Assembly (NCBI GenBank): GCA_945643635.1
Contig: CALZFC010000029.1
Span: 4,069,501 to 4,133,500, forward strand
Reading direction: 5' to 3'
Source of the DNA: Allodiplogaster sudhausi
Taxonomy: Eukaryota; Nematoda; Chromadorea; Rhabditida; Diplogasteridae
DNA: 64,000 nt
Part shown: positions 44,586-57,806 of the stretch, piece by piece
Layout of the letters: each line of letters starts with the position of its first letter
Position numbering within the stretch: position 1 is the stretch's first letter
Notes under the pieces: model-generated
What the model was told of the DNA's origin: nothing
What the model saw: the letters and a program-made list of their open reading frames with translations, nothing else
Database searches by the model: none
Program-made: the position numbers and the translations under genes

Positions 44586-44960
44586 AGAGAGAGAGAGAGG
44601 GAAGCGAGGGATGTGAGAGAAAAAGAAAAAGAATGCAGCCTCTCCAATCGAATCGTTGGCCGCAATGAGGAAGAACAGCGAAAGAAAATAGCACGCGTAT
44701 GCTGGAGACACGATGAGAAATGGTCAATACGACGAAAAACTCAGGAGGTGGCGAGACGAAAGGGGATGGCCAACGGGGACAACAGACTAGAAATGAGCGC
44801 GAGGTTAGGAGTTCCTCAAATCCTAAGAATAGCGATGTGCGTCATCTTATTCCCAATGCGAATTGTGCAACGACAGCAGCTGACTGATGCCGAAAGAGTC
44901 AAGATACGCGCATATTTGAAGGGCCGTAGTTCCCTTTTGGCAAATTCAGTGATTAATAAC
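44390..44960 (-). promoter_or_regulatory. Upstream block of the chimeric gene
   Basis: Contains GTGTACGTCAGCACTCTAAC, a long GA tract (44545-44605), CCAATCGAATCGTTGGCCGC, AAAATAGCACGCGTATGCTGG, AAGAATAGCGATGTGCGTCA and GCCGAAAGAGTCAAGATACG. Closest to the block of copy 4, which agrees with the 5' half of the gene. Confidence 0.5.
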
Positions 44961-45074
44961 GATGATCAGCTTTTTTCAGGCTACGTTTTAGACAAATATC
45001 AATTGATCCACGCTGAAAAACCATATGTAATTATTCAGTGAACGGCTCCTTTAATTTATTTCAGTTCCATATAC

Positions 45075-45718
45075 ATATATGACGGGGCCAACTAAAAAAA
45101 CGGTCGTTTTTGCGTTTTCGACGTATTTCGTGAGATTTGTGCAGCGTTCGTAGAAAAGTTCATATACTAAACTGCATATTTTTTTAGAGTCTTTATACAC
45201 GTACAAAAGTGTACAGAATTCCGAGTGAAAAATGAGCACAACTATACATGTATTAAAATGCACAAAATTATTTTGAAGATTGAGCAAGAATATACGCGTT
45301 GAAAAATGTTCATAAAACGGAAAGAAAAATGAGCAGAAATATACATGAACAAAAGTGCTCAAGAACTAACAGAAATGTGGGCACAAATATACGCGTACAA
45401 TATGGCGTAAAAAATTTGAGCAAGAAAATACGCGTACAAAACTGCTCAAAAAAAATTGAGCGCAAAAATACATGTACAAAAGTGCTCAGAAGTGAAATAC
45501 AAATAGCAGAAATAGCTCATTTTTAAAAGTCATTTATGGTCATGTTAGTACGTGTATATTTCTGTGTAACCTTTTTTGCACACCTTTGTACGTTAATAAA
45601 GATGCTTGAAAAAAGATGCAGCTTAGTACATGCACTTTTCTACACACACTGCACAAATCTCGCTAAACACGTCGAAAGCGCAAAAACGACCGTTTTTTTT
45701 AGTTGGCCCCGTCATATA
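45075..45718. mobile_element. Inverted-repeat element with internal 50-base repeats
   Basis: Left end TGACGGGGCCAACTAAAAAA and the exact complement at the right end (to 45711). The inverted similarity extends through AACGGTCGTTTTTGCG and TTCGACGT. Flanks carry TATA on both sides, and the empty site is visible by comparison with about 39580 and 41990. The middle holds repeated units with TGAGCA-AAATATACGCGTAC and AAAAGTGCTCA. No transposase. Confidence 0.75.
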
Positions 45719-46249
45719 TGCGTTGCAAATCCACGGTAAAGTGGGTTTCCTGTCGTTCTTTGCTGGTCAAGGTGACTTATACGTGACAAATATATCGACA
45801 AAATAGATCAGATCTACAAATACACCATCAAACAACGTCCGTATCTTCGTACATGTTTAATATGCAAACCTACTGAATCCATGTATACCAGTATATTCAG
45901 GACAAACAGGCAATGATTATTCAGGGAAAGACAAAATGAGATTCTTGTACGAAACAAAGTTAACATGAACTAATCAAATTAATACCGACTAGATTAGCAA
46001 CAGGTTAAAAAAGGTATATTATAAAAGATATTCCGTAAACAACAGCAAGTAAAGCCGGACACCATAAATAATTGATTGATTAGCATATTTAAGAAATTAA
46101 AAAAAAACTTTCAGGCTATTGATCAGTGGTGTATCGAAATATTCAAGCAGTTAACGCCTTGAGATGTGAGAATTAACCTTTTTGTTTAAAATAGCAAAAA
46201 AAAAACTATGAAATATTTGAGCAAAATTTTCTCATCTGAGTTTTCTCCT

Positions 46250-46345
46250 CGACTCACCATAAGAAAATGTTTGTCAGGAGAAGAAGAAGAAGAAGAATAA
46301 GAAGTCAGGATGCGCTGGCGGAGCTCTTTCTCCTGCACGCAGAGC
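46250..46345 (-). pseudogene. Array copy 10, signal-peptide exon remnant
   Basis: Encodes a Leu-rich run LLILLLLLLLTNIFL in one frame with stops on both sides and no Met; no other exon attached. Confidence 0.5.
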
Positions 46346-46539
46346 CGCTACGAAGAGGTTAACTGAGCTGATGGTGAGCTAAAATCGTAGCCCTTTTGAG
46401 AAGTAGTTAGCGAGAGTCCATGCAGAAAACAACGAATGTATGTATGTACGTAAATTTAGAAAAAAATTCTCATATTAAGAGCATTTAAAGAAACAATAAG
46501 AAACAAGATTGCTTTTACGAAATTAGCGTTCGACTCCAA

Positions 46540-46990
46540 ATGCAAAATTGCCAGGCTAAAAATGTTGAACCCTTTCAGAAGGAGATTGGGAGGGGGGTAG
46601 CGGGTGAAAGTGTGTCAGCAGTCTAACATGTGGCATAGATAGAGATAGAGGCAGACAGAGAGAGACAGACAGACATACAGAGAGAGAGGGAGAGACAAAG
46701 AGACAAAAAGAGAGTGAGAAAGAGAGAGAGAGAGAGTAGCCATGGGTGTGAGCGAGAGAAAAAAAGGAGGCACGCACTCCAATCGAATCTGTGGAGGCCG
46801 GAAAGCGGACGAACAGCGGAAGGAAAAAGCGCGCGCATATTGGAGAGACGATGAGAGTTGGTCAATGGGCGCAGAGAGCAGAGAAGAAGAGAGAAACAGA
46901 GAAAGTGAGAAGGACTTAACAATCTCCAAGAATACTAGCGATGTGCGTCTGACGCATCATCTTTTCTCTCTTGAGATTCCGCTCTTCATG
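46540..46990 (-). promoter_or_regulatory. Upstream block of remnant copy 10
   Basis: GTGTGTCAGCAGTCTAACAT, GA tract (46640-46735), CCAATCGAATCTGTGGAGGC, CGGACGAACAGCGGAAGG and ACTAGCGATGTGCGTCTGAC keep the array order. Confidence 0.4.
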
Positions 46991-47272
46991 TTTTTTTTCA
47001 ATGGAGAAAAAAAGACCCCCATTCTGTCCCCTTCGGCACTTCACCGTACTTTAAAACACATGGGTTTGAATTTCAGCAAAAAAAATTATTCAAAAAAAAA
47101 TTTGGCCTCTGGGCTGGGAATAGTACAACAGTACCACAAAATGCATCTAGGCAAATAAATGTTCTGCTTCTTCGCATAGACTCTTCTCTCATTGGTTCAT
47201 AAAAAAACTTTCAATTCCATTTTTTCACAGATTCACAGTCCTACTTTAAAATCCAAATCATTGCAAAAATTT

Positions 47273-47342
47273 TTCCCGAATTGGGATTCGAACCCGAGAC
47301 TTGTAAACTGTAACGCGTTATCCACTAGACTACGCAGCCGCT
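47273..47342 (-). pseudogene. tRNA-like sequence
   Basis: On the minus strand TAGTCTAGTGGATAACGCG (A-box like) is followed by GGGTTCGAATCCC (perfect T arm). The acceptor strands (GCGGCTG and AATTCGG) do not pair, so this is a tRNA pseudogene or SINE head. Confidence 0.5.
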
Positions 47343-48640
47343 TGGAAAAGAGGCAATTGGAACTGCTGACAATCTTTGCCTTACCGGGAGGTAGATTTTT
47401 ATCGATTTATTTCTGGGTTCTGAGGCCGAACGGGCAAAAAGTTTTCACTTTCCTTATATTTTAGGACTTCAGCTTTCAGGGCATTTCAATCCGTCACCTT
47501 ACCGTCAGACCATTCCCTTGTCAGTCCCCAAGATGATTATGGCGACTTACAATTTAGACGAGCTTGTTTTGATATACAGTACTACTATACAAACAGCTAT
47601 CTTTTATTTTGTACTTTGGTTCCTAGCATTGAATAACGATACTCATTTTGATGACTAACTGTTTCAATTTCACCTTTCCAATTGTTGCTTTCCCTGTTGT
47701 CGTGTCACCCTTACATAAATGTCTCATTAGATATGATCTTTTTTAACATGACACCACAGATCTGCAATACGCAGGAAATATAACGAAGTACAAATAATTT
47801 ATGCTTGTCTCGAGTACATGTGAAAAACAATAAATTAAAAGAGAAGGTAAATTACTTGCTGCTCGAAAATACAGTATAGCAAGTCCAAGAAATCATTCGG
47901 GAAGTGGCTTACCTATATTGTATTTAATCACCTCCTAAACCTCGTTTTTTACAGCATGGAGCAATAGTGAACGTAAGTAACAATTAAAAAAAGCGCACGA
48001 CGAGTATTTAAAAACAAAATCCTGGGTAAAAAGGTAAATTCTTTCAGAAGAAAAAAGAAACCTGAGTAATCGATTTGATCGTTTCAATAAATTGGCATAT
48101 AACAGTGCAGAAACGTAGTAGGAAACAGAGGCGGCTATGGAAATTGATAAGAAATCGACAATATAGCCCGGTGAAAATCACCAAAAATCTTCAATGCTTT
48201 AAACAACATTACATTTTCAGAATAAATCTTTCTTTTTGGCTTCCTGAACGTTGTGAAACTAAAATAAAGCAAGGCTGTTTAAAAAGAAGCAACAAAATAT
48301 TAACAGTCAGTCACAAAAGAATCGACTTTTAGCAGCGAGAGATTCAAAAAAATTCAATTCCTGGGAATTATAGTTGACCAGAGTTTATTATGCCTTCGAC
48401 AGCTCGATTCGTCTGAGTTCATCCAAGAGACGCGTAAGAATTGCCGAATCGAATTCCTCACCATCCGAATACAAAAGCATTCTGAATCAATATTTTGTCA
48501 ATAAAAATAAAAAAAAAGGAAAAAAATATTTAAAAACTTTAACAGTATTAATAGTTAGAATCAAAAGAAAATATCTGTAAAAAGAGAAAAAAATGTGTAC
48601 TCATAAAAAATCATAAAGAAAAAAATGTGCAAGAATTTAC
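47343..48640. other. Gap before the 48.6 kb gene
   Basis: AT-rich, no exon seen on either strand. Confidence 0.35.
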
Positions 48641-49652
48641 GCGAGGAGTTCGCTGCGTTCGTCCTTTGGAAGCTCATTCGCGTGATCACGGATGAACTTT
48701 TCCTACAAGAAAAAATTATTTAAAAAAGCAAAACTTTTCAAATCCTCATGGAAAGTACAAGCCAATCAACATGCATTTCGAGACCTTATAAAAGAATCAA
48801 AACCCCCTCACAAATCTTCACGGGATGTAAAGCATTAAATACTTTAATTAGTAAAATAAAATTATAATTTTTCACCTTATAAAATCTTAAGCCTCCCCCC
48901 TCATTAGCATACATACCATGGCAAGTGCGCGAGATTCCTTGTTCATGAAAGACTTCGGCGCGTACCCGTACTTGTCCATCTTCTCGACCAGACACAACTT
49001 CGAAGAAGACATTGTTGCCCATTCGTCGGAAAACAGCATTCTCCGCACCTGTACATATTTAATCACGTTTTTTTTAAACTTAAGTTAATTATATTAAAAA
49101 AAAGTAATATGCAAAAATATACGGTCACCATATTTTAGTAATACTTACCATATTTATATTTTGAAAAAAAGGACAAATCTTATTACCCATGCTGGTTGAG
49201 CATCAGGATTGATTGGTTCATTGTCATCCACATCTTCGAGAAGTTTCTCAGGATCGGGAGCATCACGCTGAAATTTGAAACAAAATTCGTGTAATTTCAA
49301 ATGTAAAAGGGTTATTATGTAATAAGAAAGGAATTTGTTTGCTAAACACCAACCCATTCCCACTACAAAACGAATAATGATATAACTATATTTTTTTCTT
49401 CTTCAAAATCTACGGGGAAAAAAGGATAACAACAAATCGGATCTAACATCGTCTTCCGTTGTCGGGCGCTGTTCTTGCGCGCTGAAAAAAGGTCCTTAGA
49501 GCACTTTTCTCTTCATATTTCTTATATATGATCACTCCATCAAGATAAAAAATAATAAAAGACTGAATATAAAAACCTCAAATAAGAATATCACAAAAAG
49601 CAATAAAACTAACTAATTAACTAATTAAATAATAATAATAATAATAATAATG

Positions 49653-49694
<42 letters not shown>

Positions 49695-50561
49695 GTAATA
49701 ATAGTAATAATAGTAATAATAGTAATAATAATAATACAACATAAAAAGAAAATGTGTAGTACATCATCGGTGACATGGTAGAATCACAAAAGTCCTGAAA
49801 TGTCCGGTAGTGCATGAGCCAATCGTCTGCTTTGCGTCTTCTCCTCAGCTGTTTTTTGAGTCTTTTAATACCGGCGCGAGGAAGGGGCGCTGCTTCGAAC
49901 ACTGTGCATCCGCGGTCCTGAGTCAGGCATTTATTCCGTCATAATTTACTCTTTTTTAAATTCATCTTTACGCAACACTTTATAGAGTGTTTTGTTGATT
50001 ATCTAACAATAAGTAAATTTTAAAAAATCAACAGCATAAAAATGTTATTCACAATACGTCAGCATCTTCAGCATAAACTGAGAAATGAAAATAATATTTT
50101 TTTTTAACCTTCAAAATGTCGACTTCCGTGAAGAGGAGACGGTTCGTTGTCAGTTGGAGGTAAGCCAAGAGTCGTGAGGAAGAAGACATCCTTGGAATGT
50201 CCTCACGGACCGATCGATACTTTCGATTCTGCGCTCCGAGCATGTATGTTTGGAGAGCCTAAATAAGAATGAAAGAGTTTTTAAATTAATATATTTTCTC
50301 GAATTGAACCTCTCGTTTATATTAGTGCCTCCCGCAAAGAAGCAGTACTTTCAAAATGAAGACAAAGATCGTCGATAGAAGATAAATCCAAGAATGCCTC
50401 TCTTTCAAATTTGAATGAGAAATACGAAAATGTGTGGTATTTGAATAAAAATATGTAAAAAAAAGTAACCTTGGCAAGCGCCTCATTGCGCTCCTTAGGG
50501 CTCGAGAGATTGAGCCAGCTTCGGTGGAGTTCCTTGGCAAAGCCCTCAGCAACTACCCTGG

Positions 50562-50602
<41 letters not shown>

Positions 50603-51993
50603 CGTGACAGGAATGAAGACCTATAAGAGAATAGAAAGGGATATAAACAAAGAAAAAGAGAATGAGTAAGGAAGATTAATACTATTAAAAAAGATAATAA
50701 AGTGATTTAAAGATAAATAAAAAAAAGAGCGGAAAGATAAACATGAAAAGAACCGACATGCATGGTGGAACTGCCTTCTTCCTTTCCGCATCCTTCTTCT
50801 CTTCCCTCGCTTCCTCCTCCTCCTCCTCCTCCCTGTCCATGTCCGGTAGCTGGAACTCCATCTCGACTCGCATGCACTCGACGTCTGGTATCTTCTGAAA
50901 ACTCTAATCTCATGAAATGTTGTCGCTATTAAATAAATAAATAAGCATTAAGAGAACAAAATAAATTATTGTTAAAAGAAAAAAAAAGATATCACAGTAA
51001 GACAAAATGCAAGGCCTGAATTCTTGGCTTACATTAAAAAAATGTAGCTTTATTTCCTTAGTATTATATAAATAGAAAGCATAAATAGAAAGTATTATAT
51101 AAATAGAAAGCATAATAGCGACTGTAATAAAATTACCAACTTCGATTTTTGTGTAAACGTATCGCAGGAACGATGATGGTGTCTCCTTTGGATTCTTCTT
51201 CTCAAATTTGCCCTTCACAAGATTCTCCAGTCGAGGATAGAGATGGCCGAGGAAATCGCTAGAAAATTAAAAGTAAATGTATTCAAATAAAAAGATTAAA
51301 ATGCATCATACTGCTGTATATTATATTAATATGGTTATATTAATATGATAAGCTTCTTTTATATTAATATGTTTAATCTCACACATCTTGTAATGAATCA
51401 ATTCAACAAGGTGCTCTTCAGCTCGAACGCGTCCTCATTTTCTATTATTCGAAGAAGAAAAAAATCTCCACTCTTCTACATAACCCTGCCAAGTGATTTT
51501 ATTTAGAAAAACCCACTCTTTTTTCGAACTGAAATCCATCAATTTTTCATTATATAAATATAATATAATAAATCCTTTAAAAAACGTTTATTTTGTAAAT
51601 AAACAAAAAATGAAACTTGAATACCGTACCTAAGTCGGATGGTATGGTTACTGTAGCATCCCTTCAGTGTTAGCTCGCCCTTGTGGTCTGTCCAAGCAAT
51701 GTGGCGCACTCCGTATATGACTGACTGTAATAATAATATTTAAAAAAAAAATTGATTAATAAGAAGCATCATGGTTACTATATATTAAAAAATATATATT
51801 TAAAATTGATGGCATCAATGCTAGAATTCAAATTGAAATAGGATTTTGATATCTTTCACATTGGATAAAATATAATACTTCTTTCAGTTTGAAAGCATGA
51901 ATAAACTTACTTTTGCACTGATATGTTTTGATGATGAAGTATTCACGATCAGCTCTCGTCCTGAAAATCGAGTTGTTGCACTATTTTCAACCC

Positions 51994-52038
<45 letters not shown>

Positions 52039-54776
52039 GGGAGAAAGAGAGATAGAGAGAGAGAGAACCAAGAAATACTAACCATAGCCGTCTTTGCGCT
52101 CCACCTCTGCCTTCACAACAACGAAGATATCTCTGAAAAATCCGAAAGTAGAATGAGAGGAAAGTAGAGAGGGATAAGAGTGAGCGAGAGCACGCGATAG
52201 AGAGAGAGAGAGAGATAAGGAGCCCACCGAGTTCCTTGAGGAGGCGCAATTATGCCATGCTGAAGCAGCAAAAGCATTCCCAATTGACTTCCCCGCGAGT
52301 AGAAATCCGCTACCTCCTGCAAAGGAAATTTTTGCGCTATTTTTCAAATACTATGAGAAAAATCAATCATAGTTTTTAGATATATGTTGAACACCAAAAA
52401 TAAGCACCCGATACTTTAAAGGAGGTCAATTTTTCTCTGATATATATATATTTTTTTTGAAATAAATGACATCTGCATCGTGTCCAACAAGCCCGAACAA
52501 AAGATATTTCACTCTTATTTAAGCTAAAAACATCAGAAAATTGCAAAAAAATAACAATATAAAATATGATTTTGAGCCAGATAAAAATTATATATTAAAA
52601 AGAGTCAAAAAGATTTCACATACCGTATGCAACTCATCCTCACCGCAAATGAACACAAAGTGCGCTTTAGCAGGGAAGTCGTTCACTGTAAAGAAAAATT
52701 ATAGTTGTTCTTCGTTTTCTAATAGTTTAGATAAGGAAAAATATATTGATTAATATTTTAAATTTAAAAGAAATGCTGCTTCTTTACAAACAAAAATAAG
52801 TTTTTCTACGTCTTGGTGGAGATAAGAAAAAGTTCAATGAATATACGCAACCAATACCTTCAACCAAATCCTTCTTTACATGGTGAATTGCAAAGTGGAG
52901 AGCTTGCGAGTAGCCTCTCTGAAGAAAAAAAAATAGCATCAGAATTATAATTCGAGTAAATAGAAGCAAACCTAAAGGGACTGGCTTGAGCGATACAATA
53001 ATTTACTTCGCAACAGTTGTTCAATTATTGGATACCGTAAGCTATATGGCTTCATATTTGCCGATTACTCCTACGAAAGCTTCTATATCACATATGCTTG
53101 ACCAGATTTTTTTATCTCAAGTCTACTTATCCATCTTTTATTGATTTTACAGAGAGCCAAACATAGATGCCTCCGGCAGGGCTGTGGTTTGGAAAGGAGC
53201 TATTCCAGGGGCCACACGACTTGATGAGGGCCAAATTGGACCAATTGACGAGACGAGATGTTTCCTGGACGAGATTGTCCGCATTACCTGCACAAGGCAC
53301 TTCTGAAGCAGCTTGTCAGCGATCTCATGAATGGGCGCGCCCACTGCCTGGTCAGGTCCCTTTGTCACGCGGAGTGTGCTTTTGCGCGCGACGCGTCGCG
53401 TGTCGCGTCGCGGCCGCAGTTGCAGGTTGCGCACGAGGAAGCAGCGACCGCGCGATGCCTGCCATGAAGAGGTGTCCACGCCGTCACGGAGCCAGTAATC
53501 TGTGTGAGTTGTGAGGAATTGAAACGAGGGAGATAAGCAGGGAAACAAAACAAAATTTCTGTTTTCGTAACAAAACACACCTGATAAGTTATGGTGGTTC
53601 AATTCTACAGTATCATTTTATCCTTCAGTTTTTTTAAATATATTCTGAATATTTTATCCTTCAGTTTTTTTAAAAATATATTCTTATATTCATCTGTCAT
53701 GTTTATTTATAAAAAAAAATCAATATCTCATCTTTTATAAATAAACATAAACAAAAGAAAGGAGGCACCTATCACAACTTGTCGTCTCGTGGTCGCTTCA
53801 CGGATACCAGTAGAAGGCGCGACTGCGACTGAGCGAGGGCTCTAAAAATGAAAAGAATGTAGTGAAAAATTTTGTCATATAAGCGCCAAAGTTAAGTAAC
53901 AAATTGCACGTATACTGATGTAAATAAATGCAAATTAATTGCAGTGAATGTTGTAGCAGCCCTCTTACCCAACCGAGAGAACCCATGGAAAAACAAATGA
54001 GTAACAATAAGGGAAGCTCCCTGTCAACAAAAAGGCAACAACATAAATAGCTGAATAGAATGTTGATGAGGATAAATAAGAAGTTCAAGGAAAGAAAAAA
54101 ACCGACAGAGTTGAGCGTAGGAAACTCTGCTGGAATGCGGGGAATGTCAAGGATAGTGTCCGAGTTTTCCTGGAAGTAGAGCATTATCAGAGTTAATAAC
54201 AGGCTCTTTCCTTGATTTTATTTTTTTTTACTAATAATTACACATTGTAACTACATGAAACTACTATTTATTTACATTCATTTGTTTTGTTCAAAGTGGA
54301 AGGAACAATATCCTAATAAAGACGATACATCAACCAACAAACAAGAAAACAACAATTACCTTTCCTCTGGCGCCGGACTTTTTCCCGTGCTGCTTGCGCT
54401 TTGCAGATAAGCCTGGCGAAGGAGCGAGTTGCTAAAATAAAGTAATTTAAGTTTAAAAAAATAAACATCTAAAATGTTTTTATGCATTAGCCATCTAAGA
54501 AATGGGTCAATTAATTAGAAGAGTCACTGATATAGTTAATCGATAACAAGGCGAAATTAAACTATCAGCTCGTTAGGACAAATTCAAATGTCGAGTTTCA
54601 ATCATTACATTATTGTCTAATGAATAACATTTGCTTCTCGGTGAAGAAAAGAATGAAATCTACCATAAGATGAAGGAACTAACGAAGCAGATAAAAGGAA
54701 TTCTAACTGCGTCAGATTTAATCACCTCCGTGTAGTCGACCAAGGCCCGCTTGCGACCGCTCGCCTTGTCTCGCAT
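48641..54776 (-). CDS. Unrecognised multi-exon protein-coding gene
   Basis: About 20 short exons with matching phases. Firm ones in coding order: 54776-54726 (start MRDKASGRKRALVDYTE), 54431-54360 (Lys-rich), 54169-54107 (DTILDIPRIPAEFPTLN), 53841-53769, 53499-53288 (DYWLRDGVDTSSW..., CFLVRNLQLR), 52918-52858 (GYSQALHFAIHHVKKDLVE), 52685-52624 (FPAKAHFVFICGEDELHT), 52316-52228 (EVADFYSRGSQLGMLLLLQH), about 52134-52084, 51961-51912, 51725-51630 (HIAWTDHKGELTLKGCYSNH), 51260-51155, 50897-50750 (seven Glu in a row), 50567-50471, 50260-50110, 49920-49775 (KADDWLMHY), then 49268-49195, 49049-48918 and 48703-48641 (end DERSELLA). The join at 53288-53160 is unresolved; all three minus frames there are open. 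Basic start, acidic middle, no signal peptide or membrane helix: probably intracellular. I know no family for it. Confidence 0.6.
49625..49736. repeat. (AAT)n microsatellite
   Basis: About 37 imperfect AAT units with TAG interruptions, in an intron of the 48.6 kb gene. Confidence 0.95.
51992..52068. repeat. (GA)n microsatellite
   Basis: GA-rich tract within an intron of the same gene; shorter ones at 50563-50599 and 52195-52216. Confidence 0.9.
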
Positions 54777-56506
54777 TGCCCCCTCAAAAAGAGCAATCTT
54801 GGATGACATCAGGTACTATTTCGGTATTTCTACCACAGGACCCCAAAATTTAAAAAAAAAGTGCGATAACAATGATAATTAACTGAAATTAATTGACATC
54901 ACACACTCGCATTTAACTTCAACAGGGATAACTATTAATTGCATAATTAGCTGAAATATTGCCCTCCGCATAATAACTTCGATTAGCATTTGATTGGCAA
55001 AAATGTCTTTAATTTTTGAACACTCACCGAAAAGGAATATAGCGCCCAGATTCTAATACCAAAGCAAATACGATCGCACTAGCAAGGCGCGCAGTTACTG
55101 GGTCTCTGCGATATATACTAAGCAACGAAGAAGAAAAAATTGAAAAGTCAAAAAACACAATCATAGATTAACGGCGACAAGAAAATAAAACAGCATCACC
55201 CCTGCTTTCATGTTTTCAAACATTAGCGCGGTGGAAAACATTTCGTAAACAACACCACACAGAAAAACATCAAAAAGCACGCATTGGCAGACGAAACTTC
55301 TGTACAGTGATTGAAAAGAAAGGAATATTCATTGAATAGATTGCTTACTATTATTTTTTAATTGATAACATAAAAGATTGCTTAGTGTTTTGATCAGAAT
55401 GGAAAATAATAAATGATAAAGTATGGTAACATGACAAAATTTTAGTGGTGAATAATGTTTAGTAATGGGCGCGAGATTTCTTATTTGAAAATTTCTTATT
55501 AGGCCGCATATTATTTTGATAGTTTCCAATGAATTTTTTTCAAAACAAACAAGTGTTTCGTACTTCTGTATACATACACGGATTTATCCAGGTTAGGTTT
55601 TAAAAGAACAATATTATGTAGGAGCTGTCAAATATGCTGGATGAGATTCATTTGCATGTAGCCTGATATTAAAAATAGCGTTTTTCAAGCCAATGTAGAG
55701 AACTTTCAGGACAGTTAGATCCTATTAGCATAATTCCGAAGATTCAAGACTATTCCGGGAATCACGGTTTTAATGTCATATCTTTTGAATGATATGATTC
55801 AAAGTATATACAACGACATCTAACGCAGTATTAAAGCTGTTCATTTCGACAGTACAGTGAAACTGATCATTTGCGACATAAACGAATTGTTCTTTATCGA
55901 CTTGTATTAACGCCAACTTTACAGTAAACAAATACGAGCAAGGCACTACTGACAGAGCTAGAGAAACACAGACAGAGAGAGAGGTGGAGTTGGCTATGAG
56001 ATGATAAGAAGGCAATGGGCTTCTGCTAGATGCATATCATCTTCTCTACTCGTGCAGTGTCTACTGAATAATCGATACAAATATACATCGATTTTACTAC
56101 TATATTTCAAAAATAGAATCGGTTAAACCGTCATGCTCACGTAGCCATCGAGGCACTAGGGAAGGAAGGCAACGCAGACTCCGAGAACTGCGGACTTTGT
56201 TGTTGCGTATTTGTAGGGGAATTTGGCAGAAGAAAAAAAGTATTAAATCAGGAAAAAGATCTAAAATGAAGGATGTTGTAGAACTGTGGTGTAGGTACTT
56301 ATGGAGAATGAAAGAGAGAAACAGAGAGAGAGAGCGAGAGAGAGAGAGAGAGGAAGGTGAGAGAGTGAAGAGAATGAAAGAGAGAGAGAGAGGAAGGTGA
56401 GAGAGAGGAGGGTGAGAGAGCGAAGAGAATGAAAGATAGAAAGAGAGAGAGAGAGAGGAGAGAGAGTTAGAGGCGAGAGAGCTAGAAAGAGAGATCTCTG
56501 TTTCTC

Positions 56507-56551
<45 letters not shown>

Positions 56552-56661
56552 CTTCCTCTCTCTTTAATATTTCTCTCTCCACTCATGCCTTATTCTCAAT
56601 TCCTCTCTCACTCGAAGTTCTGGCGATAAGGAAAAAGAGGATATGAATAGATCGATATATG

Positions 56662-56709
<48 letters not shown>

Positions 56710-57339
56710 ACAGCACTATAAAGGACGCTATTTGTTTACAAACAAATCACTTCCATCCACTGCAGTAGAGACTACAACAATTATCAGGTACTTGTTTCCA
56801 CCTGCTCAGGAAACAGCAAGGCGAATCGGATTGCCCTCCCTCTAACTTTCAATCTATTTCTCTCTCTGTCTCTCTCAATCCCTCTCCCTATCTCTCTCTT
56901 TCTCTCGTAGTCAAGGTTAAAAATTAGAGAACCTTGGATATAGTTGTAATCTTTCGTCCTCGCCAGAAAAGGATAGATTACAAGGTTTTCTCGCTCTCAC
57001 CAAACTTGCCTCTCACACAAGCGCCAGATATCGTATGGCGAGATGCTCTCGCCAGCAAATTCTTGCTGTATCTCTCATTATATCTCTCTCGCCTAACTCT
57101 CTCGCTGGTCATACTCCTTTCCTAATCCTTCTTCCTTATCCTCACTCCTCTTCCGAACACCGCCGGAACCTGAAAGGATGGGGAAAGAGGGAACGACGAC
57201 CAGCCGCAGAGATCCGAGAGTCGTCTTGAGATGAGTAGATGCGATGCAGGAACACCAGAGAAGAACACGTAGACACCAGAAACACATTTATTCACCGGTA
57301 GGAGGGGGTTTATAAATAGATGGAAGATGTAGTCCTTGG
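54777..57339. other. Gene-free stretch rich in microsatellites
   Basis: No exon on either strand. GA/CT tracts at 56315-56560 change strand near 56490 (purine run then pyrimidine run), giving a potential hairpin; another GA tract at 56664-56700. Confidence 0.45.
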
Positions 57340-57806
57340 CAGAGCCGGTAAATGGCCCAAAATTTTTGGGCCGGCCCGGCCCGTCGGGCCCTAGGTCTGG
57401 GCCGGCCCGGCCCGAACGATTTCCAGGCCCTAGAATTTTGGGCCCGGCCCGTGGGCCCGTTTGAGCCCGCTTTTTAAAAAAATTCCGGGGAAAAAGTCCG
57501 ACAAGCTACAGAACATTTTGAAATTCAGATTTTTTCATGCTCATGCTATGAACATTCATTTTAATGTATAGAATAAAAAGTTTTAAGGGGGAAAAATGGA
57601 CAAATGAAGAAAGTTTTGCACTTAATAATGCTACCTTTCTTCCTGACTGGACGACATCGTGTGCTTATCGGGCCCAAACGGGCTCACGGGCCCGCCCAAC
57701 TTTTTTGGGCCCGGCCCGGCCCGGCCCGGGGCCCTGGGAAATTGGGCCGGCCCGGCCCGCGGGCCCGCCAGGGCCGGGCCGGGCTGGGCCGTTACTGGCT
57801 CTGGTT
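57340..57806. mobile_element. GGCCC-rich inverted-repeat element
   Basis: Ends CAGAGCCGGTAA and TTACTGGCTCTG are inverted, each followed inward by runs of GGCCCGGCC. The core (57478-57640) matches the core of 42640-42842. About 467 bases, no ORF beyond low-complexity Gly/Pro/Arg readings. The terminus type recalls hAT elements, but no 8-base target duplication is clear. Confidence 0.65.

Noticed and set aside
49621..49902. Poly-Leu membrane protein on the minus strand
   Set aside because: Translation of the AAT microsatellite joined to a real exon of the unknown gene.
53167..53514. Plus-strand ORF opposite the unknown gene
   Set aside because: Part of it reads plausibly (EPNIDASGRAVVWKG), but the minus strand has phase-matched exons on both sides; kept only as an uncertainty at 53160-53290.
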